NCBI GenBank assembly: GCA_023853785.1
Contig: JAJIRX010000512.1
Location: 186,001 to 250,000 of the forward strand
DNA: 64,000 bases
DNA from: Psilocybe azurescens
Lineage: Eukaryota > Basidiomycota > Agaricomycetes > Agaricales > Agrocybaceae
Direction: 5' to 3'
This document shows, in pieces, positions 58,422-64,000 of the stretch. Numbering within the stretch: position 1 is the stretch's first letter; each line of letters opens with the position of its first letter. The notes beneath the pieces were generated by a model. The model was not told where the DNA came from. It saw nothing but the letters and a program-made list of their open reading frames with translations, and ran no database searches. A program made the translations under genes and the position numbers.

Positions 58422-59046
58422 CAACACCGCAGAAGGGTTGGACACAGCAGGAATTGGGAGAGGGGGTCAGACCAAGGACCAGGCACAGCGAGGTTACTAT
58501 CAGGCAGTTGGACAGGGTCAGGTGTCGCATGAGGCGGTTTGCGGCCCCGGAAAGAGAAACGAGAAGTCGGAGCCGGAGACATAGTGCGTAATCAACAGAG
58601 GTGAAAGAGATAATCAAAGAGCGAAAACAGAGTGATTGGAAGAGAAGACAGTCACAGCGTGATCGCAAAAAGGAACCTCCAGAAGAAAACCGAAACACTC
58701 GGACGAGGGATAAACGGACCAGCCCAGGGGACAGCGTGGCGGGCTGAACAGCAGCGTAGTATAGGTTAGCTCTGTAACGACGATAACGATACACGCAGCG
58801 ACGGGCGGTGGACAAAGAGGGCGTGGTATTTCCCAAAAATTCTCGCCGTGGTGGGCAACGGTGTGGGGGTGAAAGGCAGGAAGTTTGACCAAGGCGGGAA
58901 CAGAAGGAGGCGAGAAAGGAGAATATATGCGTGAAAAAGTAGGACAATCCTCGAGTAATAGAACAGTGAATCAGGTGAAAGGGGAAAGACGAAGAGATAA
59001 GGGACGATCGGTGAAGGTTTGTTTTTTAGAAGAAGTCTCTACCTGA

Positions 59047-59220
59047 TGTCAGGCGAGGACTCAGGGAGGACAAAGACGACAGAGAAAAGGGTGATCAGAG
59101 TAAGAGACAAGGTAGAGACTACTGTACAAATGAGTGAGACCCGCGATTATATAGGGGTGTGACCCCTATACGATCGGTCTATATACGGTAGTATAGGGTG
59201 ACTATGGTACGGTCGTAACA
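59047..59220 (-). repeat. 5' LTR of the Ty3/Gypsy element
   Basis: 174-bp copy of the LTR at 51120-51294. Being upstream on the element strand, it would supply the promoter. It is followed on the plus strand by the GTTGG target duplication (59221-59225). Confidence 0.95.
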
Positions 59221-59225
59221 GTTGG
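59221..59225. repeat. Target-site duplication of the Ty3/Gypsy element, right
   Basis: GTTGG, identical to 51115-51119. Confidence 0.85.
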
Positions 59226-61998
59226 ATACCACAAATATATCCGACAGTTGAACCAGGTTCAGCCACAAACGACACGACAACCAAGGTCAAACGAACGTAC
59301 CAGCACCAGAAGGTCCACGTTGTAAAATGCATAGGAATCAGCGATCGTCTTTCATAACAATGCGGTGATTCACTAGGTTGGATATCACACTCTTCGGGAA
59401 TCATGAAGATTCGCATTAAGCGAGAGGAATGTGGACGCCGGTAAGAGTGCTTTGGATCGAGGAAGGACGACGTGGAGTTCGCATTACTCCGAACATCGTT
59501 CGAGCGGAGCTCAAATTCTGATGTGCCAACGTGCGTTTCTATTTATCCGTCAAGCCGTAGAAACTTGAACAACGAAGTTGCTACATTTCATCCACACCAA
59601 AGGACCCCGTAATATTTCCTTCGTGTGTTTAAAAGCCCAGTATTCCTAGCCCGAGATATAAAATTGCAGCCGTCACGGACGGTTCTTTGGCGACTCCGTG
59701 CCATTCACGCGCGGCTAGTCTACATCGCTACGTAGAGTAGAGACATACATGACAGTGTTCATATCGCTACACATATAACCTAAATACAGAACCATAACTG
59801 TAATGGTGAGTATGGTGTTCGTGGATGCGTGAGTATTATTCCTCCTCCTCTTTTCTGACGCCTTAAAAAAATAAATCTACCCCGTGTGGTTTCTGAAATC
59901 CCCGTACCCCCTTGAAAATATGGTTGCACATCTCTCCCTCTTCCCTAAATAGATCCATCTTCAATCTCTAATTAACATTGCATTTTTTTTTACTGTAAAA
60001 TACCCTATACACCACCCACCGATTGCAGGACTTTTGTAATGGATATTGTAGATGAAGATGCCTGAAACAATTTTTTGCCTCAACGTCATCCCACGCTTCA
60101 TCCAATGGCGGTCAGCGGCACCAGCGGGGTGTCCCTCTGCTCAACACCCTCCACAGTGTGTAGAGGCTCAAGGGAGAAGATCTGGTAGCTTGACCAGTGA
60201 GATGAGCGAGATTTGCTATACACTTCGAGGAGCCTTGGCATGTTTTCTGCCATTTTCTTTCTACTTTTAATGGATGTTTAGCGCTCTTTTTGCATGTAGC
60301 CAGAAAATCTTCTCCCTTATACATCAACATTCCTCATCTACTTGTTTGTCGCCCCAAACACGCTGCTACGGCGGTTATAGCGGATCGTTTATCTCCACAA
60401 ACTAATGCAACTGTCACCTTTCCGGGAGCCCTACAGCACCCATCTTATACCCTGTTTCTATACCACCATCTACTCTATGAATGGCATCCACATATCTTCT
60501 ATCGTCTATGTCATCACCACCACTACCATCTCCGTCGTCGATTTCCATATTATCCTCTGCACCCACACCGACCTTTTCGACTTCCACCGTCAACAGCTAG
60601 CCTGGAAGTTGAGAGGGATAATTGTAGTGAAGTGCAAGGAGAGGCAGAGGTGGTGAATGTGTTGAACATTGAGGGTTAGAGAGACATGGAGGAAGGGGCA
60701 CATTGGAGAGCGAGAAGTGGGGAAACAGGATGGAGAGGAGGTAAAAGAGTAGCGGGAGTGGGAGTTTGGATCAAGAAAAGCAGAGAGCACGGGCCAAGAG
60801 AGAGAGCTCATTCTTGCTGAAGTAAACCTAATCAGTCACCGGGACGGGACAAGTTTGGCCTGTCATAAACCTAAAGAGCCGAACGTGGACGAAAGGAGGA
60901 AGGATTTAGAAGTGGGAAGGCCGAGGACGCCTGAGTAAGCCTGTTTGGAATAAGAATAGCGTAAGGAAGGGGAATACGAGTGTGAGTTTGCCGTTGCACG
61001 TTTGTAAGGACAAAAGGAGCAGGATGATGTCAAATCTAAAGCTGGCTCCGTCTCAATGATTACGCCGATATACATGGTTAATGGTGCGCCTATGTATAGT
61101 CGAACTTTTCATAACTCATACCTGTCGCCGTCGGTTAACAGTCCAGGGAATGGGCTGACGGAGACAGGCTAAAAATAGGTCCGGAAATTGTAAAATTATT
61201 AGAATCATGGGTTATGGGTTGCATTTCCCTGCAAATGAAGTCCATGGATCGAAAAACTTATGGGGTATAAGGAGATATGGGTACCACTAGTGTGGATTAT
61301 TGCAAATTCGACTATAGTTCTAACACGTTTCTTACGATACTCTCCTCATGGCGGTCTTATCAGAATACCACGACATTACATCGAGGCGATAGTAATCGTT
61401 CTGCTGGAATCTTGCATGTACTAATTTACAATGCACTACAGCTATCCAATACGTTATTTAGAATAGTTATTTCTCTCTTTGGAATTATTGAGTTCCAAAA
61501 CCTTACATCTCCGCCGTGGTTACTGTAACAGTGGAAAAGGTGATTGAGCTGAGATTCGAATCAAGGAACTGCCGAGCTATATGATGTAGAACATAATTGA
61601 GTTTTTATGTCACCTTTGGTGCCACGTGAGGACGACGGCAGTTGATCGAAAACTCGGGATAAAATCAGTTTGGATTGAAAGGGCGGTGACGGTGGTTACT
61701 TACTAGCTAGCCGCTAGAATATAATTTCGAACCTTTTGACGGAAGCTTAAAGTGGTTTCGCCTTTCTGTCGCATACACCAAGTTCCTCGGCTCCCTCTTT
61801 CCCCTGCTCGAAGCGAACCACTATCTGTGCGTCCTCCATTACTCCTGTCTGTGTGCAGCGTCACTCGGATTGTCATTTAGACAATATTCATCTAGCAATA
61901 TTGCATTAATCCATGATTCCGTTACAAAATTACATATCCTGGAAAGGTTCGCCGTCTCTAACTGCCATATTTCGAACACTGACACGTTGTTAGTATCA
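59226..61998. other. Intergenic region, nothing recognised
   Basis: Open frames at 60052-60270 and 60290-60679 (plus) show no family resemblance. There is no repeat longer than a simple-sequence run. The last few hundred bases presumably hold the promoter of the membrane-protein gene. Confidence 0.4.
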
Positions 61999-63175
61999 AT
62001 GTCCATTCTTCACGGCATCGCCATCTTCTCAACATGTCTGCGCCTTGAGAACCGACGTAGAGCTCGACGCCTATGGTGGGACGACTATACTACCGTTATT
62101 CCAGCTATTACCGATTGTCTAAACATCGCCACGTTATGGTTGCGTCTGAGGAATAAAACAAGTAAGAGTTCATCTGGCTTTGATGCGACATGGACCATAG
62201 CTTTCTGATGCATGAGCTCTTAGTGTCCAGAGAAGAAAGAGTGCTATTCAGTTACTTTGGCTCCGTTTTCTTTGCGACGATTAATTGGTATGTGAAGTAA
62301 TGGGTCATCAATCACTACTCCTATTGTCTGACCCATTCATACCACACATTTATAGGTGGTCTCGAATTAGCCTAGCCCTTGCGGTTGTTCGGATCACACC
62401 CACTTGGTCAAGATCACGACGACTTGCTACTGGCATGACCATGGCGTTTTTTTTGTTTTTGGGTCACGCTTTTGGTCGGGATGATAGTGACATGCGCTGT
62501 CCACACCGAGTGGCAGTATGTCCATTCTCAAATTCTCATCTGTGGGCCAGCCTCTCGGGTGGCAATTGCGAATACAGTTTGTGAGCTATTACGGCCTTGC
62601 AGTTTCTGTGATCGACTAGTTCTAATTAGGATTACATGGGGCAGTGGACGTGATTAGCGATATCGCACTGATCGCAATACCCCTGCATCAATTATGGGAC
62701 ATCAATCTTCCTGCGAACGAGCGTCTTCGGGTACGGCTGGTATTCTCTGCTAGCTCAATAACCTTAATCTCGTCTATTGTGCTCTGTACTGTCTCATATG
62801 GTGGATATATCGTTGGACCTGGCGCTCTTGTGGTATGGATGATGGCCTGTCGAGCTGAAGCGAGTTACTCTTTTACAATGACATCCACAAACCAGAACAC
62901 TGATTTATTTAATCAAGGAAGCTGTATGTATAATCACATCTAATCTTCTTGTTCTGGTTTGCTGGTTTCTCCACCGCATTTCAAATAACCAGGGAGAAAT
63001 TGATGCCGGTGATGTTCATATTACGCCTCATTGGAGTCGTCAGGAACCTGTGAGCAAAAGATCTACGCCCATTTCTCTTGTCGGTTTGTCCCTATCAGCT
63101 CTGGAAGTGGCAGGTATGCAAAAAACAGATAATTTATCTTCGGGTTGTAGTGGAGAAACAGAACACGACATTTGA
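61999..63175 (+). CDS. Seven-helix integral membrane protein (fungal rhodopsin-domain type)
   Basis: Predicted plasma-membrane protein; ligand and function unknown. Exons 61999-62161, 62224-62287, 62356-62580, 62645-62863 and 62922-63175; introns of 58 to 68 bp, GT-AG, the last with an unusual GTTACT donor. Helices: SILHGIAIFSTCLRL; WWDDYTTVIPAITDCL; FFATINWWSRISLALAVV; a helix ending MIVTCAVHTEW; VLDVISDIALIAIPL; FSASSITLISSIVLCTV; CIITSNLLVLVCWFLHRI. The WWDDY motif and the LWDI(N)LP loop resemble integral membrane proteins common in mushrooms and related to the SAT4/Pth11 type. One base too many (or two too few) in a T8 run near 62450 breaks exon 3. The ATG at 61999 makes the first helix short, so a further 5' exon is possible; the 3' end could also splice at 63113. 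Confidence 0.7.
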
Positions 63176-63735
63176 TAATTTATGTCTTCGTTGTATTTTT
63201 GGACGTTGTTATATAGCACCTATAAACAGCGTAAATGTCCAGGCTATATATATTATCAATGGATTTCTTTTTGATGGACACATTTTTGATCCCCAAACAT
63301 TAATTACTTCATTGCCACTCAAGATCCTGCCACTATCAGTACTGCCTTCGACTCGAAAAGGCACTCGAATGTAAAGGAGGCAGAGGCGCTGTACAAGCTG
63401 ATCCTGGTATGCAGAACCGCTCTCGAGCGTTCATGCTGTCCACTGCTCAAAGTGTCTCCCTTTCCTCCTTCCTTCCTCCCTCTATTTGCTCACCGAGGTG
63501 GACCCCTAGAGAACCGCGTGGTATCCCTGGCTGGGCAATATGGCCAAGGCCAAGATGTGTTCTCTTCCCCTCCCTGCTTTTTCTTTCTCTTGTTTCCCTT
63601 CCTACTGCCTCCTCTTCCCGTCTGCTGCCTGCCTCGCCCCCTCCCTCTCTGGCCATGTTCCCTGTTCTCTCTTCCTCGTCCCTCTGATCCCTCCCTAACC
63701 CCTACCGCGAGCCAACGCTAACCCCCCACCCTCAG
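63176..63735. other. Pyrimidine-rich region before the Rpn6-like fragment
   Basis: C/T-rich on the plus strand and intron-like, ending in CCCACCCTCAG at 63735, a good acceptor. Two short stretches recall Rpn6: VKEAEALYKLIL (about 63370-63405, followed by GTATGC) and LENRVVSLAGQYGQ (about 63508-63550). The intervening family sequence is absent, so they may be remnants or chance. Confidence 0.3.
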
Positions 63736-64000
63736 ACATCCCTAGCATCCTCCCGTACAGCCGCTAACACCATCTACTGCTCACCATCCCTCCAAGTCCA
63801 GCTTGACCTCCAGTCCGGATCCTCCATGCCGAGGAGAAGGATTATAGCACCATGTATTCGTATTTCTTCGAGGCGTTTGAGAATGCTAATGCGTTGGGGG
63901 AAACTGAGGGGAAAGGAGGGAAGTATATGCTGTTGTGTAAAGTCATGTTGAAATTTGGTGGGTCCTCATTGTTGGCTATCATGCTCTCTTCGGCATGTTT
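63736..64000 (+). pseudogene. Rpn6-like 26S proteasome lid subunit fragment (runs off window)
   Basis: Rpn6 (PSMD11) clamps the lid of the 26S proteasome to its base. The exon reads TSLASSRTAANTIYCSPSLQ, VQLDLQSG, then, after one missing base near 63823, ILHAEEKDYSTMYSYFFEAF and KGGKYMLLCKVML. This matches the middle of Rpn6 (compare the SARTTANAIYCPP and EEKDWKTAYSYFYEAFE regions of the human protein). After KVML the match fades (KFGGSSLLAIMLSSAC). The preceding 200-odd residues of the family are not found upstream apart from two doubtful scraps. I infer a truncated or rearranged copy rather than the main gene, but the cut at the window edge leaves this open. Confidence 0.7.

Larger units (their letters stand above)
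51120..59220 (-). mobile_element. Full-length Ty3/Gypsy (chromovirus-type) retrotransposon
   Basis: An 8.1-kb LTR element transcribed leftwards, with LTRs at both ends and a GTTGG target duplication. The order of domains on the minus strand is gag, zinc knuckle, protease, reverse transcriptase, RNase H, integrase and a chromodomain-like tail, which defines Ty3/Gypsy rather than Copia. The polypurine tract AGGAGGGGGTGA is at 51295-51306. I could not identify the primer-binding site after the right LTR. The coding part is broken by several frame changes and gag is split by a 1.9-kb insert, so this copy should be inactive in spite of its near-identical LTRs. Confidence 0.93.

Noticed and set aside
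61540..61620. Possible tRNA on the basis of a GATTCGAATC T-loop-like word
   Set aside because: The flanking bases do not pair into a T-stem and no acceptor or anticodon stem can be drawn.

Overview
The window looks like a gene-poor, repeat-rich stretch of a mushroom-forming basidiomycete (Agaricomycetes) chromosome. The evidence is a class I hydrophobin gene split by four short introns, a fungal GATA-type zinc-finger regulator, a NACHT (STAND) NTPase, a seven-helix membrane protein of the type common in mushroom genomes, a LINE whose RNase H and C-terminal zinc-binding region resemble mushroom elements, a chromodomain-type Ty3/Gypsy element, and TTAGGG-type telomere-like repeats. No bacterial-style operon, tRNA, rRNA or CRISPR array was seen.

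Layout. 1-6341: no recognisable gene. 6342-8434 (+): four-exon GATA-factor gene whose frame is broken five times, mostly at G or C runs. 8435-20914: pyrimidine-rich 3' flank, then about 11 kb with almost nothing readable. 20915-21701 (-): relic of a hypothetical gene family. 21880-23905 (+): 5'-truncated LINE with an exact target-site duplication. 24490-28535 (-): copy A of a seven-exon coiled-coil gene. 28804-33068: a second relic of the hypothetical family, split by a 3.7-kb insert that carries a 327-bp inverted repeat about 97% matched. 34856-35435 (+): hydrophobin. 36460-40237 (-): broken, rearranged copies B' and B of the coiled-coil gene. 40599-41088: pogo-type MITE. 43327-45709 (-): NACHT protein. 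46342-49600 (-): copy C, a pseudogene. 51115-59225: full-length Ty3/Gypsy element on the minus strand with near-identical 175-bp LTRs and a 5-bp target duplication, its gag split by a 1.9-kb insert full of GCGATCAC octamers. 61999-63175 (+): seven-helix membrane protein. 63736-64000 (+): piece of an Rpn6 (26S proteasome) gene running off the window.

How it fits together. The main architecture is a dispersed segmental duplication: copies A, B and C lie in the same orientation, and the similarity of all three ends on the right at an interstitial TTAGGGTTAGGG whose G-rich strand points outward, as at a chromosome end. Copy A is the only copy without nonsense codons. Transposons account for most of the rest. 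Many frame breaks in otherwise well conserved genes sit in homopolymer runs, so part of the apparent decay may be consensus error. Exon models are hand-made from splice signals and reading frames; family names come from motif recognition, not from searches.
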